Assembly: GCF_902859735.1 (NCBI RefSeq) | Contig: NZ_CADIJY010000001.1 | Location: forward strand, 186,001-250,000 | Direction: 5' to 3' | Source of the DNA: Achromobacter aegrifaciens | Lineage (GTDB): Bacteria; Pseudomonadota; Gammaproteobacteria; Burkholderiales; Burkholderiaceae_B | DNA: 64,000 nucleotides | Shown: positions 46,752 through 55,582 of the stretch, piece by piece | Layout: each line of letters opens with the position of its first letter | Numbering within the stretch: the stretch's first letter is position 1 | Position numbers and translations under genes: made by a program | Notes under the pieces: model-generated | The model's input: the letters and a program-made list of their open reading frames with translations, nothing else | Told to the model about the DNA's origin: nothing | Database searches by the model: none

Positions 46752-47549
46752 TCAGCCTTCGAGCAGGAACTCCAGCACCGCGGCCTCGAAGGCCTGGGGC
46801 AGTTCGATGTTCGCCAAATGCACGGCCGGCAGCGTCAGCAGCCTGGCGCCGGGGATGGTTGCGGCGATCTGCTCGCCGTGGCTGGCCGCGGTGACCGTGT
46901 CGTGCTGGCCGGCGATGACCAGCGTCGGATTGGGGATCAGCGCCATGGTGCGGCGCAGGTCGAAGTCCCGCACCGCGGCGAATGCGCCCGCCAGGCCATG
47001 CTTGTCGGTGTCCAGCAGCATGGCGCGGAACGGTTCGACGGCGGGATTGCTCTGCTGCAGCCAGGCCGCGGGAAACCAGTTCTTCAGGAAGGTCTCGGCC
47101 GTTTCCGACATGTTCTCTGCCTGTAGCGTGGCGGCGATGCGCTCGTCCCATTGCGGCGCCGGTCCCAGATAAGCCGAGGTATTGCTGAGGACCAGGCGGT
47201 CGATGCGCTGCGGCGCGTGCACGCCCAGCCATAGTCCGACGATGCCGCCCAGCGACAAGCCCAGGAAATGCGCGTGCTCGACGCCCAGCCCGTCCATCAG
47301 CTCCAGCACGTCGCGGCCCAGGCGGTCCAGAGAGTAGGGGTCTTGCGGCACGCTGGACGCGCCATGGCCGCGGTAGTCGTAGCGCAGCACACGGAAGTGG
47401 CGGGTCAGCGCGGGAATCTGCGCGTCCCACATGTGCAGGGTGGTGCCGATGGAGTTCGCCAGCACCAGGGTGGGCAGGTCCGCGCGGCCATCGTAGCGGT
47501 AGGCGATGCGGGCGCCGTCGCCGGCGGTGTAGTGGGAGATGTCTTGCAT
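46752..47549 (-). CDS. pcaD: 3-oxoadipate enol-lactonase-like alpha/beta hydrolase
   Basis: A 265-residue alpha/beta hydrolase. The nucleophile elbow GLSLGGIVGLWLG (Ser near residue 97), Asp in GQHDTVT and His in PAVHLANIE make the triad. Overall pattern, LVLANSIGTTLHMWDAQIPAL and RYDYRGHGASS, is that of PcaD, which opens the enol-lactone of the protocatechuate branch. No other pca genes are adjacent, so the physiological substrate is uncertain. A divergent LysR gene lies 100 bases away across an AT-rich spacer. Confidence 0.85.
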   Translation of the reverse strand: MQDISHYTAGDGARIAYRYDGRADLPTLVLANSIGTTLHMWDAQIPALTRHFRVLRYDYRGHGASSVPQDPYSLDRLGRDVLELMDGLGVEHAHFLGLSLGGIVGLWLGVHAPQRIDRLVLSNTSAYLGPAPQWDERIAATLQAENMSETAETFLKNWFPAAWLQQSNPAVEPFRAMLLDTDKHGLAGAFAAVRDFDLRRTMALIPNPTLVIAGQHDTVTAASHGEQIAATIPGARLLTLPAVHLANIELPQAFEAAVLEFLLEG

Positions 47550-47649
47550 GATGATTCGCCTCTGGGTGATGGGTGTGAGGCAAATCGTAGTTGCGCGTCG
47601 TTAAAGAAAAAATTACAAAGTTCGCACAATCATTGTCGGAAAAACAGAC

Positions 47650-48573
47650 ATGAGCGAATTCACGCTGCACGATCTCCAATGCTTCGACGCGGTGGCGCGC
47701 GACGGCGGCTTCCAGGCGGCCGCGGCAACGCTGCACCGCTCGCACCCGGCGGTGTTCGCCGCCGTGGCCAAGCTGGAGCGGCAGCTGGGTCTGGCCTTGC
47801 TGGACCGCAGCGGCTACCGCGTGAGCCTGACGGCTGCGGGGCAGTCCTTCCATACGCGTGCGCAATCGCTGCTGCGCGAGCTGACCGCCTTGCGCGCGCA
47901 CGCCGAGCAACTGGCCATGGGCGAGGAAACCGAACTGCGCATCGTGATCGGCGACTTCTGTCCGCGCCCTTATGTGCTGGGTCTCTTGAGCCGCTTTTTC
48001 GCCGACTGCCAGGCCACGCGCCTGGACCTGCACTTCGAGGCCGTGTCCGGGCCGCTGGAACGCCTTTACGACGGCGAGGCCGACCTCATCCTGCATCGCG
48101 TCGACAAGAACGATGCCCGCATTGAATGGGTCGACCTGGCCAAGGTGCCTTTCGTGCCCGTGGTGGCGCCCGGCTTTCTGCGTGAGCCCGTGCCGCGTGC
48201 TATCAAGCCCGCGCTGATGCGCGACTACACGCAATGCGTCATGCGCGACACCGCCAGGCATACGCCGCCGCAGGATTACTTCACCGTGGAAGGCGCGCGC
48301 CAGTGCACGGTGGCGGACCAGCTGATGAAGAAGGAAATCATCCTGCAAGGCATGGGCTGGGGCCACATGCCGCGCTTTCTCGTCGATGAGGAACTGCGGG
48401 ACGGTCGTCTGATCTCGATTGCCAACCGCCATCTGCCGGGCAGCGTCGAAGAACTGGTCGCGGCGCGGCGCACGGACCGCGCGCAAGGCCCGGTCTCGAA
48501 CCGCTTGTGGCGCTACATGCAGAATGCCGCGCCAGCCTTGCGCCGCGCCTTGGCAGCGAGCCGCGGCCGCTAA
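47650..48573 (+). CDS. LysR-family transcriptional regulator
   Basis: A 307-residue LTTR with the HTH about residues 5-63 (FDAVARDGGFQAAAATLHRSHPAVFAAVAKLERQLG) and an effector domain. It diverges from the PcaD-like gene and probably controls it. The 100-base intergenic gap is AT-rich (47580-47645) and suited for divergent promoters. Followed by a strong terminator. Confidence 0.9.
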   Translation: MSEFTLHDLQCFDAVARDGGFQAAAATLHRSHPAVFAAVAKLERQLGLALLDRSGYRVSLTAAGQSFHTRAQSLLRELTALRAHAEQLAMGEETELRIVIGDFCPRPYVLGLLSRFFADCQATRLDLHFEAVSGPLERLYDGEADLILHRVDKNDARIEWVDLAKVPFVPVVAPGFLREPVPRAIKPALMRDYTQCVMRDTARHTPPQDYFTVEGARQCTVADQLMKKEIILQGMGWGHMPRFLVDEELRDGRLISIANRHLPGSVEELVAARRTDRAQGPVSNRLWRYMQNAAPALRRALAASRGR

Positions 48574-48682
48574 GGGAAAATACGCATGGCATAGCGCCAC
48601 ACGCTTCTTCAGAATGCCTTCCAGACGCAAGTTCGTCTTCAAATTTTCGCCGACTGCCAGTGTTGCCAGTCAGGCGTAGGGC

Positions 48683-48722
48683 AAAAAGGCCCGAGCCGGA
48701 ATTTCCGGCTCGGGCCTTTTCG
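48683..48722. terminator. Strong rho-independent terminator
   Basis: Twelve-base-pair stem GGCCCGAGCCGG / CCGGCTCGGGCC around a short AATTT loop, preceded by an A-run and followed by TTTTCGTTTT. It terminates the LysR gene (stop 48573). It also lies 200 bases upstream of the amide operon, so if that operon's promoter is further upstream it could be an antitermination target of AmiR. Confidence 0.9.
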
Positions 48723-48928
48723 TTTTCCGTTTGTCCATCGCTTTTCTTCGAATGGCGTTTCGCTGCGCCGTGGGCGCAGCTTTGCCTGAAGAAACGTGGC
48801 AGGCAGCGGGCGGACGGCAGTCGTCGTGATGTGGTGGGCAAAGGCGCCTGCCCAATCCCGGGCAGTTCAGGGCTTGCGTGCAAGCCCCAGCCGGAGGCTT
48901 GCCTTCAGAAACGCACAGGAGCGCAACG
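48723..48928 (+). promoter_or_regulatory. Leader of the amide operon with competing hairpins
   Basis: 206 bases before the first operon ATG. Hairpins seen: GCTGCGCC/GGCGCAGC (48761-48780 region), CTGCCC-AATCCC-GGGCAG (48848-48865 region), and a three-part switch in which GCAAGCC (48880-48886) can pair with GGCTTGC on either side (48871-48877 or 48896-48902). The last form lies about 17 bases before the ribosome site AGGAG. The operon encodes an RNA-binding ANTAR protein, but I found no clear ANTAR hexaloop (A at 1, G at 4). No sigma-54 site was found. Confidence 0.45.
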
Positions 48929-50122
48929 ATGAGCGTATACAACCGCCGCCGCTTTCTGCAGCACAGCGGCTCCATGGTCCTACTGAGCGCCGCGTCGGGG
49001 ATGGCAGCCTTGCCCCGCCAGGCCTATGCCCAAGACACAGTCAAACTGGGCCTGCTGCATTCGCTGTCCGGCACCATCGCCATCGCCGAGGCGTCGCTGG
49101 TGGACGCGGAGAAGCTGGCGATCGAAGAGATCAACGCCTCGGGCGGCGTGATGGGGCGCAAGATCGAACCCGTGGTCGAAGACGGCGCGAGCGAGAATGC
49201 CGTGTTTGCCGAGAAGGCGCGCAAGCTGCTCGACCGCGACAAGGTGGCCGCCATCGTGGGCTGCTATACCTCGGCTTCGCGCAAGGCGCTGTTGCCGGTG
49301 CTCGCGCGCAGCAAAGGCTTGCTCTACTACCCCACCTATTACGAAGGCCAGGAACAGGACGCGCGGGTGTTCTATCCGTCGCAGGAAGCCACGCAGTCCG
49401 TGATCGCGGCGGTGGAGTGGATGGCGCGGGAGAAGGGCAAGACCTTTTTCCTGGTCGGCTCCGACTACATCTATCCGCGCACCTGCAACAAGATCGCCAA
49501 GCCGGCCATCGCCCGCATGAATGCCAAGGTGGTGGGCGAGGAGTACGCGCCGCTGGGCCACACCGAGTTCTCTTCCATCATCAACAAGATCAAGGCCGCC
49601 AAGCCCGAGTGCATCTACAGCACCGTGGTGGGCGGCTCGAATGTGGCGTTCTACAAGCAGCTGCGCGCGGCCGGCCTGGACGGCACGCGCGTCGTGCTGC
49701 TGTCCACCGTGGTGTCCGAAAACGAGATCGAAGGCATCGGCAAGGACAACGCGGCGGGCTACTACGCCTGCATGGGCTACTTCCAGAGCCTGCAGAATCC
49801 GGCCAACGAAAAATTCGTCAAGGCCTTCAAGGCCAAGTACGGCCAGGACCGGGTCATCGGCGACCCGATGGAGGTTGCCTACAACAGCGTGTATCTGTGG
49901 AAGCTCGGCGTGGAGAAGGCCGGTTCGTTCGATCCCGACAAGGTGATCGCGGCGTCCGCCGGGCTGACGTTGCAGGCGCCGGAGGGGACCGTGCGCGTGC
50001 ACGAGACCAACCATCACGTCTGGAAGAAGGTGCGGGTGGGCCGGGCGAGGCCGGACGGGCAGTTCGACGTCGTCTGGGAATCGGCCGACCTGATCGAGCC
50101 CAATCCCTTCCCGAAGCTGTAG
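48929..50122 (+). CDS. Amide/urea-type ABC transporter substrate-binding protein (UrtA/FmdD-like)
   Basis: A 397-residue periplasmic binding protein with a Tat-type signal (MSVYNRRRFLQHSGSMVLL, cleavage near QAYAQDT). The type I periplasmic-binding fold contains GLLHSLSGTIAIAEASLVDAEKLAIEEINASGG and GCYTSASRKALLPVL. The family covers urea (UrtA) and short-chain amide (FmdD) binders. AGGAG precedes ATG 48929. No urease is in the window but an amidase is in this operon, so amide is the likelier ligand. It is a paralogue of the cytosolic sensor AmiC 8.7 kb downstream. Confidence 0.92.
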   Translation: MSVYNRRRFLQHSGSMVLLSAASGMAALPRQAYAQDTVKLGLLHSLSGTIAIAEASLVDAEKLAIEEINASGGVMGRKIEPVVEDGASENAVFAEKARKLLDRDKVAAIVGCYTSASRKALLPVLARSKGLLYYPTYYEGQEQDARVFYPSQEATQSVIAAVEWMAREKGKTFFLVGSDYIYPRTCNKIAKPAIARMNAKVVGEEYAPLGHTEFSSIINKIKAAKPECIYSTVVGGSNVAFYKQLRAAGLDGTRVVLLSTVVSENEIEGIGKDNAAGYYACMGYFQSLQNPANEKFVKAFKAKYGQDRVIGDPMEVAYNSVYLWKLGVEKAGSFDPDKVIAASAGLTLQAPEGTVRVHETNHHVWKKVRVGRARPDGQFDVVWESADLIEPNPFPKL

Positions 50123-50152
50123 CCCGCGCTTGCCAATGCGCGCAAGCCCTTG

Positions 50153-50173
50153 GCCGGCGGCCTTGCCGCCGGC
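50153..50173 (+). other. Hairpin after the binding-protein gene
   Basis: Perfect 8-base-pair stem GCCGGCGG (50153-50160) / CCGCCGGC (50166-50173) with a CCTTG loop, in the 69-base gap before the permease gene. No T-run. Such stems after binding-protein genes often protect the upstream mRNA so it is made in excess over the permease. Confidence 0.55.
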
Positions 50174-50191
50174 GCAGCCAGGAACGTGACC

Positions 50192-51094
50192 ATGAATATC
50201 GACATCGCGGCAATGCAGCTATTCAACGGGATTAGCCTGTTCAGCATCCTTCTGCTGATGGCGATCGGCCTGGCCGTCGTGTTCGGCCTGATGGGCGTCA
50301 TCAACATGGCGCACGGCGAGCTGATGGCCATGGGCGCCTACACCACCTATCTGGTCTCGGTGGCGTTCCAGCATTGGGCGCCCGGCTGGATGGACGTCTA
50401 CCTGTTCGCGGCCATTCCGTTGGCGTTTCTGGTCACCTTCGCATTCGGCTATGTGCTGGAGCGCGGCTTCATCCGCTGGTTCTACAACCGTCCGCTGGAC
50501 ACGCTGCTGGCGACCTGGGGCCTGAGCCTGATCCTGCAGCAGGCCTATCGCTCGCTGTTCGGCGCGCAGGAGGTCAGCGTGCCGCTGGCCTCCTGGCTCA
50601 GCGGCGCGTGGGAGCCCACGCCCGACCTGCAGTTCCCGCTGAATCGCATCTTCATCCTGGGCCTGACGCTGCTGGTGGCGGTGGGCGTGTATCTGCTGCT
50701 TTACCGCAGCGCTTGGGGACTGCGCGTGCGCGCCGTCACCCAGAATCGCGCGATGGCGGGCGCCGTCGGCATCAACACGCGGCGCGTGGATGCGCTGACC
50801 TTCGCGCTGGGCTCCGGCCTGGCGGGCATCGCGGGCTGCGTCTTCACCATGATCGGATCGACCAACCCCGGCACAGGCCAGCTCTACATCGTGGATTCAT
50901 TCATCGTCGTGGTGTTCGGCGGCGTGCAGAGCTTGCTGGGAACTGCGTTCTCCGGCCTTGCGATCGCACAGTCGCAGACCACGCTGGAGTACCTGATGAG
51001 CGGTTCGATGGCCAAGGTCACGATCCTCGTCCTGGTGATCCTGGTCCTCTATTTCCGCCCGAACGGGCTGTTCGCCAACAAGACTCGGGGGTGA
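50192..51094 (+). CDS. ABC transporter permease (UrtB/LivH-like)
   Basis: A 300-residue polytopic permease of the branched-chain/urea family with about eight hydrophobic segments and the LivH-type motif INMAHGELMAMGAYTTYL near residue 45. The start ATG at 50192 has AGGAA upstream; the upstream extension to 50150 overlaps the hairpin. Works with the UrtC-, UrtD- and UrtE-like proteins encoded next. Confidence 0.92.
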   Translation: MNIDIAAMQLFNGISLFSILLLMAIGLAVVFGLMGVINMAHGELMAMGAYTTYLVSVAFQHWAPGWMDVYLFAAIPLAFLVTFAFGYVLERGFIRWFYNRPLDTLLATWGLSLILQQAYRSLFGAQEVSVPLASWLSGAWEPTPDLQFPLNRIFILGLTLLVAVGVYLLLYRSAWGLRVRAVTQNRAMAGAVGINTRRVDALTFALGSGLAGIAGCVFTMIGSTNPGTGQLYIVDSFIVVVFGGVQSLLGTAFSGLAIAQSQTTLEYLMSGSMAKVTILVLVILVLYFRPNGLFANKTRG

Positions 51095-51098
51095 TGCG

Positions 51099-52145
51099 AT
51101 GAAGACCCTGCATCGGAAAACCGAAGAGATCGCGATCCTGCTGGTCGCGGCGCTGATCCTGGCCGTCCTGCCCCTGTCGCTGGATCCGTTCCGGCTGAAC
51201 CTGGTCGGCAAGTACATGGCGTTCGCCTTCGTGGCGATAGGCATCGTGCTGACCTGGGGCTATAGCGGCGTGCTGAGCCTGGGGCAAGGCATTTTCTTTG
51301 GGCTGGGCGGGTACATGATGGCTATGTTCCTGAAGCTGGAGGCGTCTGCGCCGGAGCTGCCTGACTTCATGGTGTGGAGCAGCGTGGAGAGCCTGCCTGT
51401 CTGGTGGCAACCGTTCCACTCGCTGACGTTGACGCTGCTGCTGATCGTGGTCCTGCCGGGACTGGCGGCCTATCTGTTTTCGTTGGCGATCTTCCGCAAG
51501 CGGGTCAGCGGCGTGTATTTCGCCATCGTGACCCTGGCCCTGGCGATGACGCTGACCGTGCTCATCATCGGCCAGCAGGGGGACACGGGCGGCGCCAACG
51601 GCATTACCGACTTCCGCACGCTGCTGGGCTGGGACATCGTCGGCGACGAAGGCAAGCAGGCGCTGTACTTCATCGAAGCCGGCGCACTGGTCGTGGCGAT
51701 GCTGGCGGCGCTGGCCATCGTGCGCAGCCGGCTGGGCAAGATCCTGATCGCCATCCGAGACCGCGAAGATCGCGTGCGGTTCTCGGGTTACGACACCGCG
51801 CACGTAAAGGCCTGCATCTTTTGCGTGGCGGCGGTCCTGTCCTCCATCGGCGGCGCCTTCTTCACCCTGCAGGTAGGCCTGATCTCTCCGGGCGCCATTG
51901 GCGTGGTGGCGTCGATCGAGATGGTGATCTATGCGGCCGTCGGCGGCCGGCTGTCGATTCCCGGGGCCGTGGTCGGGGCCTTGCTGATCGGCTTTCTCAA
52001 GTCCTACCTGTCAGAGACGTTTCCGGAAGTCTGGCTGTATTTCCTGGGGGCCATCTTCATCGCGGTCGTCGTGGTCATGCCCAACGGCCTGGCCGGCGTG
52101 TTCGGCCAGATTCAGGCGCGCCGCGCCGCGGGGAGCGCGCGATGA
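51099..52145 (+). CDS. ABC transporter permease (UrtC/LivM-like)
   Basis: A 348-residue polytopic permease with LivM motifs GYSGVLSLGQGIFFGLGGYMMAMFLK and AIRDREDRVRFSGYDTAHVKACIFCVAA. Second membrane subunit of the importer. Starts 4 bases after urtB-like and its stop overlaps the ATPase start (ATGA). Confidence 0.92.
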   Translation: MKTLHRKTEEIAILLVAALILAVLPLSLDPFRLNLVGKYMAFAFVAIGIVLTWGYSGVLSLGQGIFFGLGGYMMAMFLKLEASAPELPDFMVWSSVESLPVWWQPFHSLTLTLLLIVVLPGLAAYLFSLAIFRKRVSGVYFAIVTLALAMTLTVLIIGQQGDTGGANGITDFRTLLGWDIVGDEGKQALYFIEAGALVVAMLAALAIVRSRLGKILIAIRDREDRVRFSGYDTAHVKACIFCVAAVLSSIGGAFFTLQVGLISPGAIGVVASIEMVIYAAVGGRLSIPGAVVGALLIGFLKSYLSETFPEVWLYFLGAIFIAVVVVMPNGLAGVFGQIQARRAAGSAR

Positions 52146-52939
52146 GTGCCACCCTGGACCTGCAGGAGCCCGCCAGCATGGAAATGAGCAGCGACCGCCC
52201 GGCGCCCGGCGCCATCCTGAGCGTCGAGGACCTGACGGTCTCGTTCGATGGCTTTCGCGCAGTGGACGGCCTGAGCCTGCGCGTGGCGCAGGATGAGCTG
52301 CGCGTCATCATCGGCCCGAATGGCGCGGGCAAGACCACGCTGCTGGACATCATCTGCGGCAAGACCCGGCCATCGGCGGGCCGCGTTATGTTCCAGGGCC
52401 GCGATCTGGTGCGCATGGCGGAATTCGATATCGTGCGGGCCGGCGTCGGGCGCAAGTTCCAGACGCCGTCGGTTTATGAAGACCTGACGGTGCTGGAGAA
52501 CTTCGAGATCTCGCTGCCGAACGCGCACGGGGTGGTCCGCTCGCTGCGGTTCCGGCGCACGGCGGAAATCCGCGAGCGCATCCAGGACATGGCCGCGCAG
52601 GTTTTCCTGCAGGACCGCCTGGCGGAGAAGGCTGGCCGCCTGAGCCATGGACAGAAGCAATGGCTGGAGATCGGCATGCTGCTGATGCAGAACCCGCAGC
52701 TGCTGTTGCTGGATGAACCCGTGGCCGGCATGAGTCCGCGCGAACGCGAACAGACGGCCGAGCTCCTGGCGCGCATCTCGCGCGGCAAGTCGATGGTGGT
52801 CATCGAGCACGACATGGATTTCGTCAAGCGCATCGCGCACAAGGTCACGGTGTTGCACCAGGGACGTTTGCTGAGCGAAGGCACGGTGGGCGAAGTGCAG
52901 GCCGACCCGCGTGTGCTGGACGTGTACCTGGGCCATTGA
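52142..52939 (+). CDS. ABC transporter ATP-binding protein (UrtD/LivG-like)
   Basis: A 265-residue ATPase. Walker A GPNGAGKTT at residues 58-66, signature LSHGQKQWLE near residue 175, Walker B LLLLDEPVAGMSP and switch His in VVIEHDMDF. The LSHGQ form in place of LSGGQ is the usual UrtD/LivG variation. Start ATG at 52142 overlaps the permease stop; the long upstream frame is inside the permease gene. Confidence 0.93.
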   Translation: MSATLDLQEPASMEMSSDRPAPGAILSVEDLTVSFDGFRAVDGLSLRVAQDELRVIIGPNGAGKTTLLDIICGKTRPSAGRVMFQGRDLVRMAEFDIVRAGVGRKFQTPSVYEDLTVLENFEISLPNAHGVVRSLRFRRTAEIRERIQDMAAQVFLQDRLAEKAGRLSHGQKQWLEIGMLLMQNPQLLLLDEPVAGMSPREREQTAELLARISRGKSMVVIEHDMDFVKRIAHKVTVLHQGRLLSEGTVGEVQADPRVLDVYLGH

Positions 52940-52953
52940 GAGGAGGACGCGCC

Positions 52954-53643
52954 ATGTTCCGGATCGACAGGTTGAACGTGAGTTACGGCGAATCGCACGT
53001 CGTCCACGATGTGTGCTTCGAAGTTGCGCCCCGGGAATCCGTGGCCATCATGGGCCGCAATGGCATGGGCAAGACAACCTTGCTCAAGGCGCTGATCGGC
53101 ATGCTGCGGTCGGGCTCGGGCAGCATCCGGCTGGACGGCGTGGAGCTGGCCGGCATGGAGAGCTACCAGCGCGTGCGCAACGGGTTGGCCTTCGTGCCGC
53201 AAGGCAGGATGATCTTTCCCTTCCTGACCGTGGAGCAGAACATCCTGACCGGCGCGGAGCGCAGCGGCCTGAAGGCCGTGCCGGAATACCTGTACCGCTT
53301 TTTCCCGGTGCTGCACGAGATGCGCCGGCGCAAGGGCGGCAACCTGTCCGGCGGGCAGCAGCAGCAACTGGCGATCGCCCGCGCGCTGATTTCCGATCCG
53401 CGCGTGCTGATCCTGGACGAGCCCACCGAAGGCATCCAGCCCTCCATCATCAAGGACATCGCACGGATCCTGAACGCGCTGCGCGAGGAGCGCGGCTTCG
53501 CCATCGTCGTGTCGGAACAGATGCTGAGCTTCGCGCTGGACCTGGCCGACCGCTTCCTGGTGATAGACCGGGGCCGCATCGTGCACGAGGCCTGCCGCGA
53601 GAGCCTGGACCAGGACAAAGTCAGATCTTTCCTGACGGTATGA
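52954..53643 (+). CDS. ABC transporter ATP-binding protein (UrtE/LivF-like)
   Basis: A 229-residue ATPase. Walker [10 protein letters not shown] at residues 34-42 (the GRNGMGKT form is characteristic of UrtE), signature [15 protein letters not shown] and Walker [24 protein letters not shown] precedes ATG 52954. Completes the five-gene importer; the amidase gene follows after 25 bases. Confidence 0.93.
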   Translation: MFRIDRLNVSYGESHVVHDVCFEVAPRESVAIMGRNGMGKTTLLKALIGMLRSGSGSIRLDGVELAGMESYQRVRNGLAFVPQGRMIFPFLTVEQNILTGAERSGLKAVPEYLYRFFPVLHEMRRRKGGNLSGGQQQQLAIARALISDPRVLILDEPTEGIQPSIIKDIARILNALREERGFAIVVSEQMLSFALDLADRFLVIDRGRIVHEACRESLDQDKVRSFLTV

Positions 53644-53668
53644 CCGTCAACCACCGAGGAGCATTGTC

Positions 53669-54706
53669 ATGAGACACGGAGATATCTCCAGCAGCAACGA
53701 TTGCGTGGGCGTGGCCGTCGTGAACTACAAGATGCCGCGGCTGCATACCCGCGCGGAGGTGATGGAGAACGCCCGCAAGATCGCCGACATGGTCGTGGGC
53801 ATGAAGCGCGGCCTGCCCGGCATGGACCTGGTCATCTTCCCCGAGTACTCCACCCACGGCATCATGTACGACGCCAAGGAAATGTACGAAACCGCTTCGG
53901 CCATTCCGGGCGAAGAGACCGCTGTGTTCGCCGACGCCTGCCGCAAGGCCAACGTATGGGGCGTGTTTTCGCTGACGGGCGAGCGCCACGAAGAGCACCC
54001 GAACAAGGCGCCGTACAACACGCTCATCCTGATGAACAACAAGGGCGAGATCGTGCAGAAGTACCGCAAGATCATGCCCTGGGTGCCGATCGAAGGCTGG
54101 TATCCGGGCGATTGCACCTATGTGTCGGAAGGCCCCAAGGGACTGAAGATCAGCCTCATCATCTGCGACGACGGCAATTACCCCGAGATCTGGCGCGATT
54201 GCGCCATGCGCGGCGCCGAGCTGATCGTGCGTTGCCAGGGATACATGTACCCGGCCAAGGACCAGCAGGTCATGGTGTCCAAGGCCATGGCGTGGATGAA
54301 CAACGTCTACGTGGCGGTGGCCAATGCCGCGGGCTTCGACGGCGTGTATTCCTACTTCGGCCATTCGGCCATCATCGGCTTCGACGGCCGCACGCTGGGC
54401 GAATGCGGTGAAGAAGACATGGGCGTGCAGTACGCCGAGCTCTCCACCAGCCTGATCCGCGACGCGCGCAAGAACATGCAGTCGCAGAACCACTTGTTCA
54501 AGCTGGTGCACCGCGGCTACACCGGCAAGATCAATTCCGGCGAAGAGGCCACCGGCGTCGCGGCATGCCCGTACAACTTCTACGCCAACTGGATCAACGA
54601 TCCGGAGGGCACGCGCAAGATGGTCGAATCCTTCACGCGGTCCACCGTGGGTACGCCGGAGTGCCCCATGGACGGCATCCCCAACGAGGACGCCAAGCAC
54701 CGCTAG
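53669..54706 (+). CDS. amiE: Aliphatic amidase
   Basis: A 345-residue nitrilase-superfamily enzyme hydrolysing short aliphatic amides (acetamide, propionamide) to acid and ammonia. It is very close to Pseudomonas AmiE from the first residues ([21 protein letters not shown]). The triad is Glu59 (IFPEY), Lys134 (KYRKI) and Cys166 ([13 protein letters not shown]), at the same numbers as in the Pseudomonas enzyme. GAGGAG precedes the ATG. Cytoplasmic, without signal peptide. The only known catalysis in this operon, so it probably uses the amide brought in by the ABC importer. Confidence 0.97.
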   Translation: MRHGDISSSNDCVGVAVVNYKMPRLHTRAEVMENARKIADMVVGMKRGLPGMDLVIFPEYSTHGIMYDAKEMYETASAIPGEETAVFADACRKANVWGVFSLTGERHEEHPNKAPYNTLILMNNKGEIVQKYRKIMPWVPIEGWYPGDCTYVSEGPKGLKISLIICDDGNYPEIWRDCAMRGAELIVRCQGYMYPAKDQQVMVSKAMAWMNNVYVAVANAAGFDGVYSYFGHSAIIGFDGRTLGECGEEDMGVQYAELSTSLIRDARKNMQSQNHLFKLVHRGYTGKINSGEEATGVAACPYNFYANWINDPEGTRKMVESFTRSTVGTPECPMDGIPNEDAKHR

Positions 54707-54726
54707 GCGTGCCTGCCGACCATCCG

Positions 54727-54755
54727 GTCCGTCCGGCCCGCCGCGCCGGACGGAC
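54727..54755 (+). other. Strong hairpin after amiE
   Basis: Perfect 11-base-pair stem GTCCGTCCGGC (54727-54737) / GCCGGACGGAC (54745-54755) with a 7-base loop, 20 bases after the amiE stop and 20 before the next start. No T-run follows, so it is not an ordinary intrinsic terminator. It may protect amiE mRNA or partly block transcription into the ATPase/VWA and regulator genes. Confidence 0.6.
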
Positions 54756-54775
54756 GATTCCCGAGGACATGAATC

Positions 54776-55582
54776 GTGCCGTCTCCGCTCGAAACCTACC
54801 GGATTGCGCAAGAACCCTTCTACCGTCCCTCCGGGCGGGAAACCGCGCTGTACGAACATGCGTACGCGCACCGGCTGCCCATGATCCTGAAGGGCCCCAC
54901 CGGTTGCGGCAAGACGCGCTTCGTGGAGTACATGGCCTGGAAGCTGGGACGCCCGCTGGTCACGCTGGCGTGCAACGAGGACATGACGGCTTCCGACTTG
55001 GTGGGCCGCTACCTGCTGGACGCTGACGGCACCGCATGGCACGACGGCCCGCTGACGCAGGCCGTGCGCCATGGCGGCATCTGCTACCTGGACGAGATCG
55101 TCGAAGCGCGCCAGGACACTACGGTGGTCATCCATCCGCTGACCGACGCGAGGCGCATCCTGCCCCTGGACAAGAAGGGCGAGGTGGTGCGGGCCCATCC
55201 CGACTTCCAACTGGTGGTGTCCTACAACCCCGGCTACCAGAGCAGCGCCAAGGATCTCAAGCCCTCTACCCGGCAGCGCTTCGTGGCGCTGGATTTCGAC
55301 TATCCGGAGCCCGGGCGCGAAGCGGAGATCGTGGCGCACGAGGCCGGCATAGACACCGGCTTGGCGCAGCGACTGGTGCGCATCGCGCACAGTTCGCGCG
55401 AACTCAAGCGCCATGGGTTGGACGAGGGCGTGTCCACCCGTATGCTGATCTACGCGGGCATCCTCATCCGCGACGGCGTCAGTCCTGCCGAAAGTTGCGA
55501 CATGACCATGACCCGCGCGCTGACCGACGACCCCGACATGGCCGCGGCGCTGCGGGCGCTGGTCGACGCGAACCTGGAATGA
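54776..55582 (+). CDS. MoxR/CbbQ/NirQ-type AAA+ ATPase
   Basis: A 268-residue AAA+ protein. Walker A GPTGCGKT near residue 40, Walker B GICYLDEI near residue 105, and NPGYQSSAKDLKPSTRQRF with the arginine finger region are typical of CbbQ/NirQ/NorQ. These ATPases act with a VWA-domain partner to remodel or activate an enzyme (Rubisco by CbbQO, nitric oxide reductase by NorQD). Starts at GTG 54776 with GAGGAC upstream. Overlaps the VWA gene by ATGA. Pseudomonas ami operons also carry an ATPase gene (amiB) after amiE; equivalence is inference. Confidence 0.9.
   Translation: MPSPLETYRIAQEPFYRPSGRETALYEHAYAHRLPMILKGPTGCGKTRFVEYMAWKLGRPLVTLACNEDMTASDLVGRYLLDADGTAWHDGPLTQAVRHGGICYLDEIVEARQDTTVVIHPLTDARRILPLDKKGEVVRAHPDFQLVVSYNPGYQSSAKDLKPSTRQRFVALDFDYPEPGREAEIVAHEAGIDTGLAQRLVRIAHSSRELKRHGLDEGVSTRMLIYAGILIRDGVSPAESCDMTMTRALTDDPDMAAALRALVDANLE

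Noticed and set aside
48723-48928. Classic paired ANTAR-binding hexaloop hairpins for AmiR
   Set aside because: Hairpins are present, but none has the A-at-1, G-at-4 six-base loop; the CTGCCC-AATCCC-GGGCAG loop has C at position 4.
48723-48928. A sigma-54 promoter before the amide operon
   Set aside because: GG and GC doublets occur, e.g. near 48807, but none has the 10-base spacing with a recognisable TGGCAC and TTGC.
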